A stretch of DNA of 64,000 nucleotides from an uncultured Caldilineaceae bacterium (GTDB lineage Bacteria; Chloroflexota; Anaerolineae; Caldilineales; Caldilineaceae): the NCBI GenBank assembly GCA_958295915.1, contig OY282381.1, forward strand, positions 4,424,722 through 4,488,721, in the 5' to 3' direction. The position numbers and the translations under genes were made by a program. The notes under the pieces are model-generated. The model worked only from the letters and a program-made list of their open reading frames with translations. It searched no databases and was not told the DNA's origin. This document shows positions 16,934-25,182 of this stretch, piece after piece (position 1 is the first letter of the stretch; every line of letters starts with the position of its first letter).

Positions 16934-17953
16934 GTGGGCATCATTGCGCTGTTCGACTTGGCAAATCGTCCATCTGCGGCTATGCTTGCGCGCATGGATT
17001 TCTTAGTTCCCGTTTTGACGATGGGAGTGTTTCATCCTGGCTCGACACTGGCGCTGCTGGCAATTGGCGCGCTCTACGTGCGAGGATGGCGGCGGATGAG
17101 GCGCAGTAGGGGCAACCACAAGGGTTGCCCTGGGCAGGCGCAAGGCCAGCCCCTACTGGCGACAGTCGGCCGACTGCTCAGTTTTTCCGCAGGCGTTTTG
17201 GCGCTGGCGATTGCATTCCTTTCACCGCTTGTCGCCCTGCAGCAGGAGTTGCTCATCGGCAGGGCCGCGCAACAGCTTCTTATCGGGCTGCTGGCGCCGC
17301 CGCTCCTGTGGCTGGCCTGCCCAGTTCACGTCATCCTGCGCGGCCTGCCGCTCTCTGCTCGGCGGTGGACAGTGCGCATACTGAAAGAGTCCACGTTCAC
17401 GGGCCGCTTCATTCGCCGAGCGACACATCCGCTCGTTGTCTGGATGTTCTCTTTTAGCTTCTTTCTACTCTGGCACGAACCGGACATTGCCAACTGGTTG
17501 CTCGCCCATCCGTTGTTCTATCGCATCAGCCTATGGGGTGTATGGATCACATCTATGCTTTTCTGGTGGCCTCCGTTGGGAACCGGCCCGCGACTGCGGC
17601 CAGCGATGCCTGCGGGGGTCGGCTTTCTCTACATAATTGTCGGCGGAGAAGTGCCGAATATGGCGACCGGCGTGATTCTGGCCTTCCGCACAACGCCAGC
17701 CTACGATTACTATGCCGACCAGTTGGCCACTTCGAGCCTGACAGTCATGCAGGATCAGATGATCAGCGGTGGGATGATCTGGTTCCTCGGAAGCATCATC
17801 TACATAAGCGTAGCCGTAGCGCTTTTGGGCCGGGTCTTCCGCAATTTTGAAGCGCCAAAACCGCCGCCGATCTGTTGGGACGCTACTGAACGGACCATAG
17901 CGCCCGGTCTGGAACATCGAGTCCTGGCCCAAAGATCAAACAACCCGTCCTGA
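16934..17953 (+). CDS. ctaG: Cytochrome c oxidase assembly factor, CtaG (caa3-type) family
   Basis: A membrane protein of up to 339 residues with the helices and loop motifs of the caa3_CtaG family (FHPGSTLALLAIGALYVRGW, PLVALQQELL, FLLWHEPDI, WWPPLG). CtaG in Bacillus helps assemble caa3-type oxidase; it is unrelated to proteobacterial CtaG. The start is unclear: GTG 16934 is furthest upstream, while ATG 16982 or 16994 would place the first helix close to the N-terminus. Residues 57-76 (RSRGNHKGCPGQAQGQPLLA), between helix 1 and helix 2, are encoded entirely by a 55-base palindromic repeat (17104-17158) that keeps the frame. With the SCO1-like protein at the window start it suggests aerobic respiration. 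Confidence 0.8.
   Translation: MGIIALFDLANRPSAAMLARMDFLVPVLTMGVFHPGSTLALLAIGALYVRGWRRMRRSRGNHKGCPGQAQGQPLLATVGRLLSFSAGVLALAIAFLSPLVALQQELLIGRAAQQLLIGLLAPPLLWLACPVHVILRGLPLSARRWTVRILKESTFTGRFIRRATHPLVVWMFSFSFFLLWHEPDIANWLLAHPLFYRISLWGVWITSMLFWWPPLGTGPRLRPAMPAGVGFLYIIVGGEVPNMATGVILAFRTTPAYDYYADQLATSSLTVMQDQMISGGMIWFLGSIIYISVAVALLGRVFRNFEAPKPPPICWDATERTIAPGLEHRVLAQRSNNPS
17104..17158. repeat. Double-stem palindromic repeat inserted in frame in the CtaG-like gene
   Basis: The outer stem is 10 perfect pairs: CAGTAGGGGC (17104-17113) with GCCCCTACTG (17149-17158). The inner stem pairs GGGCAACC (about 17110-17117) with GGTTGCCC (about 17123-17130), so the two are alternative or nested folds. The 55 bases encode a cytoplasmic or periplasmic loop. 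Confidence 0.75.
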
Positions 17954-17978
17954 TAAACCGTCTACTCTTTGGCAAAGT

Positions 17979-20162
17979 ATGGATTCTAAACAGAATAAAG
18001 GCAACCTGTCGCCAGAAGGATCTCTCCTACACAGGCGACCAACACGCAAATTCGATCCGCGACGCCGCGCTGGAAGGGGCTTTCTGATATCCGGCATCGT
18101 CTCGCTGTTCTTCTTGCTCTGCATCGGTAGCTTAGGCGCCACCGCAGCCCTCGCCTATTTTTTTCTCCAGCAAGACAGCAATGCCGACCGCGCTGTGAGG
18201 GCGGAGCGCCCCCCATCTGTCGGGCATGGCGCAACGCCCGAATTGCAGATCAGCGTGCAAGGACCGATGCCGAGTAGAGAGAGAGCAGGAGTGAAGAGAG
18301 AGAACTGCGCCGTTTCTCACTCCTCTCTTCTCTGCCCTCACTCCACTGCCCCCTCTCCTCGCCGCTCGGTTGTGCCTACCCGTGATCTGCGGGAGCTGGC
18401 ATTGCGTCTGCGGCCAGACGTGAACGACATCCCAGAAACCGTGCGCGCTCAGGAGTATGCGATCGGAGATCGAATTCCCTTCTGGGCTTCGAATATAGAC
18501 AGCAATGAGCATTTTCAAATCGAGGGAGAGTTAATTTACAAGAATGATGTGGTCTACATCTGGGTGGCGACCGGCCACGATTTCGATCTGAATTCGATCA
18601 TTGAATCGGTAGATACCTTTGCCGAGAAGATCTATCCGCTTGTGCAGGCATTCTTCGGCACAGAATGGAATCCAGGCATCGATGAGGATCCTCGGCTACA
18701 CATTCTCCATGCCACAGGCCTGGGACGCAGTATCGCCGGTTACTTCAGTAGCGCCGACGAGTTCAGCGCTCTGGCAAACGAGTTCTCCAACCAGAAGGAG
18801 ATGTTTTACATCAGCCTGGATTGGCTCAACCAGAGCAATGACTACCAGGAATACGAAACTGTATTGGCGCATGAATTCCAGCACATGGTTCACTGGTACA
18901 ACGATCGCAATGAGGATACGTGGGTCAATGAGGGACTGAGTGAATTGGCCCAAAATATTGCCGGTTATCCCCCGGATATGGGCTTTGCCCTCATATACGC
19001 CAGTAATCCGGATACGCAACTGAACACCTGGAGTAACAGTCAGGGTGGCAATGGCGCGCATTACGGCAGCGCTTACCTTTTTATGGCCTACTTCCTACAG
19101 CGTTTCGGTGAAGAGCTGACCCGAGCGGTCGTGGCGCAACCAGCCAACGGCATCCAGGGTTTCACCGCAACCCTGCAACAGACAGGGTTTGGTTTAACAT
19201 TCGAAGATGTATTCGCTGATTGGGTCATCGCCAACTATGTCAGCGATTACGACGCGCTGGACACACAAGGCATCTACGGTTACCGACAGTTGCAGGCGCC
19301 AAAGCCACATTTGGAGCGTTCCTTTAGTCGTTATCCCCTGAAGACGCGTAAGGCGAGCGTGCGTAACTTCGGGGTGGATTACATCGCCCTACGCGGCAAC
19401 GGCAATGTGACAGTTCATTTCCAGGGGAACACCAGCACGCGTTTCGCCAATGTTGCCCCCTATAGCGGCAGTTTCACCTGGTGGAGCAATCGGGCAGACG
19501 ATTCCGACGTCCGTCTGACCCGGGCATTTGACTTCTCCGACGTGCGCTCCGGTGATGATATAACCATGAACGTGCATATGTGGTATGACATTGAAGATGA
19601 CTACGACTACGGCTACGTGCTGGTCAGCCAGGATGGGCGTAAGTGGGACATCCTGCCGGGTCAGCGCACGACCACAGAGAACCCCAGCGGCAATAGCTTT
19701 GGCCACGCCTACACGGCAAAGAGCGCGACGACACCCGGCCACAAGATGCCAGAGTGGGTGCTGGAGTCCTTTGACCTGCGGGCCTACGCGGGCCAGGAGG
19801 TGCTGCTGCGCTTCGAGTACGTTACTGATGATGCAGTGACCTCTCCCGGCTGGTTCATTGACTACATGAACATCCCCGCCATAGGCTATACGGCGGACTT
19901 CGAAAACGGAGCGGACGGTTGGGAGAGCGAAGGCTGGATGTTGACCGACAACCAGCTTCTCCAAGAGTGGCTAGTGCAAGTGTTGGCGTTTTATGACGGC
20001 GAATTGGTGAGCGTCGAACGGGTGACAGTGGGGTCGGATGGCGCGGCTCATATCGATGTGAGTGGATTGGGGCAGGGCAACGAAGTGGTATTGGCTATCA
20101 GTGGGCTGACGCCAGTGACGACGGAAGAGGCCCTGTACGAATATCGCATCGATAAACGTTGA
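17979..20162 (+). CDS. Membrane-anchored M6-like zinc metalloprotease
   Basis: A 727-residue protein with an N-terminal membrane helix (about residues 28-52, FLISGIVSLFFLLCIGSLG) and a large extracellular part. The zinc motif HEFQH is near residues 298-302 (VLAHEFQHMVHWYNDR), followed by NEGLSELAQ, whose Glu is the likely third ligand. The C-terminal part (FDFSDVRSGDDITMNVHMWY, LLRFEYVTDDAV, GWFIDYMNIP) resembles the beta-domain of immune-inhibitor-A peptidases. It probably degrades extracellular protein. Residues about 97-127 are a low-complexity Ser/Arg stretch encoded by an inverted repeat (18268-18362). The start ATG 17979 is 25 bases after the CtaG-like stop, so the two may be cotranscribed. 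Confidence 0.75.
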   Translation: MDSKQNKGNLSPEGSLLHRRPTRKFDPRRRAGRGFLISGIVSLFFLLCIGSLGATAALAYFFLQQDSNADRAVRAERPPSVGHGATPELQISVQGPMPSRERAGVKRENCAVSHSSLLCPHSTAPSPRRSVVPTRDLRELALRLRPDVNDIPETVRAQEYAIGDRIPFWASNIDSNEHFQIEGELIYKNDVVYIWVATGHDFDLNSIIESVDTFAEKIYPLVQAFFGTEWNPGIDEDPRLHILHATGLGRSIAGYFSSADEFSALANEFSNQKEMFYISLDWLNQSNDYQEYETVLAHEFQHMVHWYNDRNEDTWVNEGLSELAQNIAGYPPDMGFALIYASNPDTQLNTWSNSQGGNGAHYGSAYLFMAYFLQRFGEELTRAVVAQPANGIQGFTATLQQTGFGLTFEDVFADWVIANYVSDYDALDTQGIYGYRQLQAPKPHLERSFSRYPLKTRKASVRNFGVDYIALRGNGNVTVHFQGNTSTRFANVAPYSGSFTWWSNRADDSDVRLTRAFDFSDVRSGDDITMNVHMWYDIEDDYDYGYVLVSQDGRKWDILPGQRTTTENPSGNSFGHAYTAKSATTPGHKMPEWVLESFDLRAYAGQEVLLRFEYVTDDAVTSPGWFIDYMNIPAIGYTADFENGADGWESEGWMLTDNQLLQEWLVQVLAFYDGELVSVERVTVGSDGAAHIDVSGLGQGNEVVLAISGLTPVTTEEALYEYRIDKR
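18268..18362. repeat. GA/TC-rich inverted repeat inside the protease gene
   Basis: A GA-rich arm (GGAGTGAAGAGAGAGAAC, about 18288-18305) is followed by TC-rich arms (TTTCTCACTCCTCTCTTCTC and CCCTCACTCC). A similar GTGAGAAA...CTCTCTCCTCAC pair lies at 16374-16403. The insert is in frame. Confidence 0.5.
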
Positions 20163-20225
20163 CGGCCCCGACAGGCGCGCAGCAATCAGGATGTAAGGAT
20201 TTGCAGGAAGAAATCAGGTAAAATC

Positions 20226-20819
20226 CTATCCATTCAATCCTTTAATCTTGATTTCTGTATCAGGGTAGCCCAATGCGCGTGCGCGAATAAGCCGAGAGAG
20301 ACCGACGCCCAGGAGAAAACCGACGACAACATCACCGATATAATGGATGTTCAACGCCACCCTGGCCCAACCGATCCACAGAACGAGCAATGGGGCCAAC
20401 TTGCCGCTGCCGGGCCAGAACATATTGACCCAAGTCAATATGACACCGCAACGCACACCATGCCCGCTGGGGAAGCTATGCGCGTCGGCCCCGCCCCCGT
20501 AGAGAAATCGTCCAGCGCCGGGGCGAGGGCGGCGAACTGCCTGTTTGACTAGCATCGTCCCCAGCAGACCACCCACGAACGACAAAATCCAGCCCACCAA
20601 CAAATGACTCCCCTCACTGCTCTTATGCTGTCGGTTGCCATTGGACCGTCGCCACAGGATAACCGTCACCAACAGCCACACAGGCGAATCTCCCAGATGC
20701 GCGCCAACATGGGCCAACCAGAAGAGGGGATGGCGCTTCGAGAGCTGATCGTCTTTCAGGGCCGCGCGGGCGCTGTACATTTCATCCAGCCCTGTCAGGA
20801 ATGTTAGCAGAGAGCGCAT
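20226..20819 (-). CDS. PAP2-family membrane phosphatase
   Basis: A 197-residue polytopic protein with the three PAP2 phosphatase motifs: KQAVRRPRPG, SFPSGH and the last motif as ARVALNIHYIGDV, in which the usual first SR is AR. The family removes phosphate from lipids such as undecaprenyl pyrophosphate or phosphatidate outside the membrane. ATG 20819 overlaps the stop region of the nucleotidyltransferase gene upstream by 4 bases short, so it is the last gene of this minus-strand group. An undecaprenyl-pyrophosphate phosphatase role would fit the neighbouring envelope genes but is inference. Confidence 0.85.
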   Translation of the reverse strand: MRSLLTFLTGLDEMYSARAALKDDQLSKRHPLFWLAHVGAHLGDSPVWLLVTVILWRRSNGNRQHKSSEGSHLLVGWILSFVGGLLGTMLVKQAVRRPRPGAGRFLYGGGADAHSFPSGHGVRCGVILTWVNMFWPGSGKLAPLLVLWIGWARVALNIHYIGDVVVGFLLGVGLSRLIRARALGYPDTEIKIKGLNG

Positions 20820-20822
20820 ACT

Positions 20823-21728
20823 TTAACTGCAGTGACCACTGGCCACTGACCACTCACCACTGGTTTTGCGGGTATTGGCTGGGTGATCGGGATGTGTCTG
20901 TAGATACGCCTCCACCTGGGCCAGTTGATCAGGCTTGTCTACATCCATGCCTGCTTCTGCAAACGGCAATACAACTGGACCACCGCGGATATCTGCAATC
21001 CTGTGAGCGATTTCGATCATGTCCGCGATGTTCAGGCGGCGCAAGAGAAACTTGAACAATGTCGGCATACCAAGCTCCCACACTTGCGCCAAAATATTCT
21101 TGCGATTGTCGATAAAATACCGGGCTCGGTCCTGCATGTGGAAGCCAGCAGACAGACGACCAAAGTACAGATCGCTGCTGCAAAATGAGCCTTCCCGAAG
21201 TGGCAGATAGGTGCGTTTACTCTGGGGAAAGGTGGCAAGCATTACATCTTTGTGGACGATGCCCCAGTAGGCGTCCAGTGTGAATGGCGCGCACGCGTCG
21301 ATAAAGCAGTTGACGATTTCGTCCGACAGCAAGGCCACGTCGGACGAGAGGGCAAGAATGTAGCGGTCGTTCGGATTCAGCTCATGAAGTTTACGCAAAC
21401 CAGCATTCTGGCTGGCCCACAGGTTGGGCTGATTGGGCACATGATGCACTGCGACACCGAAATCGATTTCCCCCGGGGCCAGACCAACGACGACGATTTC
21501 GCCGATGCGGTTGCTTTCTACCAACGCCCGCACCACATGCCATGCCATCGGCATCCCCGCAACGGGCACGAGAGACTTGTGCGCCACGCCAGCAGCCGCG
21601 CTGATTTCATCCAAGGTGTCTGGGTCATAGCCGGCAGTGATGAACGCGTCGAACCGCGACCCTTGATTTATTTGATTCTTATGATGAACTGCAGTTATCG
21701 CCGTTATCATGGTAATCACATGAATCAC
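20823..21728 (-). CDS. MobA-like nucleotidyltransferase
   Basis: A 301-residue protein of the NTP-transferase fold (GT-A-like), as in MobA/GlmU/IspD. After the first residues it shows FDAFITAGYDPD, KSLVPVAGMPMAWHVVRAL and IGEIVVVG, typical of sugar-phosphate or cofactor nucleotidyltransferases; later SDVALLSDEIV carries the metal-binding Asp. The substrate cannot be told. Both ends of the protein are made from dispersed repeats: the first 24 residues (MIHVITMITAITAVHHKN...) come from family A (21660-21728), and the last 12 (TSGEWSVASGHCS) from family B (20829-20863). No canonical start lies between the repeat and the fold, so the repeat supplies the start codon. Confidence 0.75.
   Translation of the reverse strand: MIHVITMITAITAVHHKNQINQGSRFDAFITAGYDPDTLDEISAAAGVAHKSLVPVAGMPMAWHVVRALVESNRIGEIVVVGLAPGEIDFGVAVHHVPNQPNLWASQNAGLRKLHELNPNDRYILALSSDVALLSDEIVNCFIDACAPFTLDAYWGIVHKDVMLATFPQSKRTYLPLREGSFCSSDLYFGRLSAGFHMQDRARYFIDNRKNILAQVWELGMPTLFKFLLRRLNIADMIEIAHRIADIRGGPVVLPFAEAGMDVDKPDQLAQVEAYLQTHPDHPANTRKTSGEWSVASGHCS
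20829..20863. repeat. Family B repeat at the 3' end of the nucleotidyltransferase gene
   Basis: CAGTGACCACTGG, CCACTGACCACTC and ACCACTGGT are degenerate copies of the CAGTGGCCACTG palindrome. It encodes the C-terminal residues of the minus-strand protein. Confidence 0.65.
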
Positions 21729-21750
21729 ATGAATCAGTGGTCACAGTGCT
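21660..21750. repeat. Family A repeat providing the start of the nucleotidyltransferase
   Basis: Read on the minus strand it runs GTGACCACTGATTCAT, an ATGTGATT direct repeat, then CAGTTCATCATAAGAATCAA, then AATCAAGGGTC. The plus-strand copy at 5303-5378 has the same beginning and end but a shorter centre. Confidence 0.65.
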
Positions 21751-21946
21751 ATTTCGTGCGATCGATGGTGATACGCAGGCGATGTTCCTCCGCCATCAAC
21801 TGTTCGATCTCATTTTCCAGCCGCTCTCGTTCCCGCCGCTGATGCAGGGTGGTCGAATGGTGAATAGCCCGGAGCTGCCGATGCGCTCTTGTCAGTTTAC
21901 GCAGGATATCCTGTTTCTGGGCGATCAACGACTCCCGATCATTCAT
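21749..21946 (-). CDS. Small hypothetical coiled-coil protein
   Basis: A 65-residue, highly charged frame (MNDRESLIAQKQDILRKLTR) rich in Glu, Arg, Gln and Leu with heptad-like spacing, so a coiled coil is likely. ATG 21946 overlaps the tatC stop (21939-21941), which suggests translational coupling in the operon. A longer start (ATG 21970) lies inside tatC. The 3' end reaches the family A repeat. No known family recognised. Confidence 0.5.
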   Translation of the reverse strand: MNDRESLIAQKQDILRKLTRAHRQLRAIHHSTTLHQRRERERLENEIEQLMAEEHRLRITIDRTK

Positions 21947-22724
21947 CACTGTCGCCCCAGTCCATCTCATCGAAGCTGCGGGGCGCTCGAGGTTTGTACA
22001 ACAGATAGGCCAGTCCGACGCCTAGAAAATACAGGCTGATCAGCGGCAACATTACGATCGTCATATTGACAGGATCGATAGTTGGCGTAATCATCGCCGC
22101 CACGATAGAGATTATGACCACCGCTTGCCGCCACAGCCCTAGCAGCCTGGGACCGCTGACGAGACCAATGCGGGCCAGAAAGGCGATAACAAGAGGGGTT
22201 TCAAAGGCAACACCGATCCAGAAAACGATGCGGGTGAAGAAGCCAACGTAGCGATCGATTGTCCACTCCTGATCGATTACCTGATCTAGAAAATTCTGCA
22301 AGAACCCGACAGCCACGGGCAACATCACAGAGTTGGCAAAGGCCGCGCCGACGAAGAACAGAACCATGACGCCTGGCAAGAGCATAAACAGACCGCGTTT
22401 TTCGTGGGGATACAGCCCTGGCGCAATGAAGGCAACGATTTGGTACACCAGCACCGGCATAGCGACAACCGCGCCCATCACGAACCCGACCTGAAAGAAT
22501 ACCCAGATCGTGTCGGTCGGACCGATGGCGATCAGTTTTTCCTCGACAGGAGCAGTGATGAACGCAATAGCCCTCTCCACGAAGAAGAAACTGACTACCG
22601 TCCCGATAAGCAGCGCGCCAACGATCCAGATCATGCGTGTGCGCAATTCCGCCAGATGTTCCAGCAGCCCCATGCGGCTGTCGTCAAGGGGATCTGCGTC
22701 GAACTGCGAGACCTGCTGCGTCAT
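21939..22724 (-). CDS. tatC: Sec-independent protein translocase TatC
   Basis: TatC is the receptor of the twin-arginine export pathway in the cytoplasmic membrane. The 261-residue protein has the cytosolic N-terminal motif LLEHLAELRTRM, which contains the signal-peptide-binding Glu, and six helices; FFTRIVFWIGVAFETPLV carries the conserved FE near helix 3-4. ATG 22724 overlaps the end of the upstream tatA-type gene by 4 bases. It lies in an operon with nusB and fab genes. Confidence 0.95.
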   Translation of the reverse strand: MTQQVSQFDADPLDDSRMGLLEHLAELRTRMIWIVGALLIGTVVSFFFVERAIAFITAPVEEKLIAIGPTDTIWVFFQVGFVMGAVVAMPVLVYQIVAFIAPGLYPHEKRGLFMLLPGVMVLFFVGAAFANSVMLPVAVGFLQNFLDQVIDQEWTIDRYVGFFTRIVFWIGVAFETPLVIAFLARIGLVSGPRLLGLWRQAVVIISIVAAMITPTIDPVNMTIVMLPLISLYFLGVGLAYLLYKPRAPRSFDEMDWGDSDE

Positions 22725-23662
22725 GCCGGTGTCTCCTCGCCCCCGTCTTCGCCTGTATCCTCCTGCATCTCTGTTACAGCGATAGCCGACGGTTCGGAAG
22801 AATCTACGCTGCGCTGCTCAGCCTGAACTTCATGCTCTGCAGATTCATCAGCGGCAGGCTGGACAACGGCATCAGATGCTGAGTCCTTCTCAGCCTTTTG
22901 CGCTGCCATCACCTCCCGGCGCACAGATGCCCGCCCCTGGGCGCGCTTGTCGCGCTCTTCCAGATAAGAAGAATTGGCCCCAGTGGCGTTGGACTGCCTC
23001 TTCGCCCGCTGTTGTTTGCGTAGCTCCGCCAAAGATTTGACGCCTCGCTTCTCTGGGTTGTCTGTGCGTCTGGCGCTGATGCCCGTTGCCCTGTTTTTGG
23101 CCGTTGTCGCGGACGAGCTTGCCCGCGGTGTTGAGGCGATTGTCGGGTCTTTTGTTTCGGATTTCGTGTCGGCGCTTTCACCGCCCCGCTGCAGTCCATT
23201 CGACGAAACGGACGGCTTGGTGTCGGATAAAGACTGCTGGGCTTGCGCTTTTGTAGGAAGATCAGAACCTATGGTATCAGCCACATTCTGATCAGCTGAC
23301 GCCTCTGTTTTGGCGTCTTCGTCTGCAATGTCAGCATCGGCGCCAGTGGTTTTGGCCGGCTGCGATGGGGGTTTCGTAGAAGAGGAGGTCGACTTTTGGC
23401 TTGCACTCTGTTTGGATGTCCGCTCCTCTTCCTCATCATCTTCCATCAGTTGTTGCATATGATGACTGGGATCGAGTTCGCGCAGATCTCCGATCTCCTC
23501 GTTGATCTGTTTTGTCAGGTCGCCGGACAATCTCTGCAGACGCCGAATAAAATTCAGGGTGTCTTTGGTCACCTTCGGCAGCCGTTCCGGCCCCAGAAAA
23601 ATCAGAGCGAAGATCAATATAAAGATAAATTCAAAGATGCCGATGCCGAAGATGCTGTCCAT
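22721..23662 (-). CDS. tatA: TatA/TatB-family translocase subunit with long acidic tail
   Basis: The N-terminal 60 residues are a classic TatA/B module: a short periplasmic start, one helix (FGIGIFEFIFILIFALIF), the LGPERLPK hinge and an amphipathic helix (DTLNFIRRLQRL). The Glu after the first Gly-Ile pair (GIFEF) is more TatB-like, as is the length. The remaining 250 residues are an unusual low-complexity tail rich in Ser, Thr, Lys, Asp and Glu, probably disordered; TatA/B proteins normally end at 70-170 residues. The gene is coupled to tatC, so the pair forms a minimal Tat system. Confidence 0.85.
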   Translation of the reverse strand: MDSIFGIGIFEFIFILIFALIFLGPERLPKVTKDTLNFIRRLQRLSGDLTKQINEEIGDLRELDPSHHMQQLMEDDEEEERTSKQSASQKSTSSSTKPPSQPAKTTGADADIADEDAKTEASADQNVADTIGSDLPTKAQAQQSLSDTKPSVSSNGLQRGGESADTKSETKDPTIASTPRASSSATTAKNRATGISARRTDNPEKRGVKSLAELRKQQRAKRQSNATGANSSYLEERDKRAQGRASVRREVMAAQKAEKDSASDAVVQPAADESAEHEVQAEQRSVDSSEPSAIAVTEMQEDTGEDGGEETPA

Positions 23663-23694
23663 GCCAGAAGTTACCGTTTCACTCGCGATCTATC

Positions 23695-24234
23695 TTATGA
23701 TGGCTGGGAAATCTCTCGCAGAGCGGTGCCAAGGACACCGTTGACAAAACGCGGGCTGCTGTCACTACCGAATGTCTTGGCCAGTTCTACAGCTTCGTTG
23801 ATGACAACTTTGGCAGGCGCGTCTGCGTCCGGACTTGACAGTTCAAAAATGGAGAGGCGCAACACATTGCGATCGACGATGGCCAACTGCTGCACAGGCC
23901 ACTCCGGCGCGTAGCGGCTGATCAACCTGTCCAGATCGGCCCTATGCCTGAGAACGCCGCTCACCAGCCAGGATAGGAATGCAAAAGTCTCGACAGAAAA
24001 CCGTTCATCCACCTGTCGATATTCCAGGGCTACTCCAGGGCTGTGGTTCGTGCAATCCACTTCATAGAGCACTTGCACCGCTGTACGCCTGGCGCGTCGC
24101 CGCTCAGCCGGCCAGGCAGCAGCAACGCTTCTCCTTGCGCCGTTGCCATTTTGACGCCCATTACCCGAACTAGCGCCCGGAGCAGGCTCGGCTAACCCAG
24201 AGAGTTTTACGGGGTGTTGCGTTTCGTCTGTCAT
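23695..24234 (-). CDS. nusB: Transcription antitermination factor NusB
   Basis: NusB binds boxA RNA with NusE in rRNA antitermination. The protein has 179 residues, longer than usual because of a 45-residue N-terminal extension rich in Gly, Asn and Ala. The core begins at RRARRTAVQVLYEVD and contains ISRYAPEWPVQQLAIVDRN, LRLSIFEL and KVVINEAVELAKTFG, ending with FVNGVLG. It is followed by tatA 32 bases downstream in the same operon. Confidence 0.93.
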   Translation of the reverse strand: MTDETQHPVKLSGLAEPAPGASSGNGRQNGNGARRSVAAAWPAERRRARRTAVQVLYEVDCTNHSPGVALEYRQVDERFSVETFAFLSWLVSGVLRHRADLDRLISRYAPEWPVQQLAIVDRNVLRLSIFELSSPDADAPAKVVINEAVELAKTFGSDSSPRFVNGVLGTALREISQPS

Positions 24235-24262
24235 CGGCGCCTGCCCTTCAGATGGTTGACTA

Positions 24263-25009
24263 TCACATCATCACCAACCCGCCATCCACAGAAAGCACTT
24301 GGCCGGTGATGAAACCTGCCCGTTCGCTCGCCAAAAACGCGACGGCCCAGGCGATTTCCTCCGGTTCGCCGAAGCGCCCTAGTGGCGTACTGGCGATGGT
24401 ATGCTCTTTTTGCTCATCGGTGAGCGCATCTGTCAAGGCTGTCGGCACAAAGCCCGGCGCCACAACGTTTACGGTGATGCCGCGACTGCCTACTTCGCGC
24501 GCCAAACTCTTGGATAGGCCAATAATGCCGGCCTTGCTGGCCGCATAGTTCGTCTGCCCCGCCTGACCCACCAGACCGACAATGCTGGAAATGTTGATGA
24601 TCCGCCCCCACCGTTGGCGGATCATGCCCCGCAGGGCCGCTTTCGTGACATTATACATGCTGTCCAGATTGGTGCGCATGACCGTGCTCCACCCATCCGG
24701 TTTCATGCTCAGAAACAACGCATCCCGAGTAGTGCCTGCATTATTGACCAGAATGGCAACTTTGCCGAACTCGCTTTCAATCGCTTTCACCAGAGCGGCA
24801 GCCTCCTCATAATCGCCCACATCGGCCTGAAATTCGGCGCAGTCGCCTCCTGCTTCACGGATGGCGGCAGCCATCTCAGCCGCGCCGGCCCGATTGCCGC
24901 GATAATTCAGGGCAACGCGCGCCCCCCCCGCAGCCAACTCCTTTGCGATTGCTGCGCCAATTCCGCTGCTGCTGCCCGTCACCAGCGCAACTTTACCCGT
25001 GAAGTCCAT
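24263..25009 (-). CDS. fabG: 3-oxoacyl-[acyl-carrier-protein] reductase
   Basis: FabG reduces beta-ketoacyl-ACP with NADPH in fatty acid elongation. Its 248 residues show the cofactor loop TGSSSGIGAAIAKE (residues 11-24), NNAG near residue 89, the catalytic Ser in INISSIVG and the YxxxK in NYAASKAG, all in place. The ATG at 25009 gives the standard MDFTGKVALVTG start. It lies downstream of fabD with a 173-base gap that contains no gene; acpP, often found here, is absent from the window. Confidence 0.95.
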   Translation of the reverse strand: MDFTGKVALVTGSSSGIGAAIAKELAAGGARVALNYRGNRAGAAEMAAAIREAGGDCAEFQADVGDYEEAAALVKAIESEFGKVAILVNNAGTTRDALFLSMKPDGWSTVMRTNLDSMYNVTKAALRGMIRQRWGRIINISSIVGLVGQAGQTNYAASKAGIIGLSKSLAREVGSRGITVNVVAPGFVPTALTDALTDEQKEHTIASTPLGRFGEPEEIAWAVAFLASERAGFITGQVLSVDGGLVMM

Positions 25010-25182
25010 GAAATCTCTCTATCCCGCGGAAATTCTGCCGCTATTTTACTACAAGGCCCACAATAACGGAAGAAGATTGTCCCTGCAAGAACGGCTCCTC
25101 CTCGTAATATGTTGAGGCGACTCGTCTACAAGGAAGGTCAGCACAGCCAGCGCCGCGAAATCGCTATGGCTGAACCATCGAT

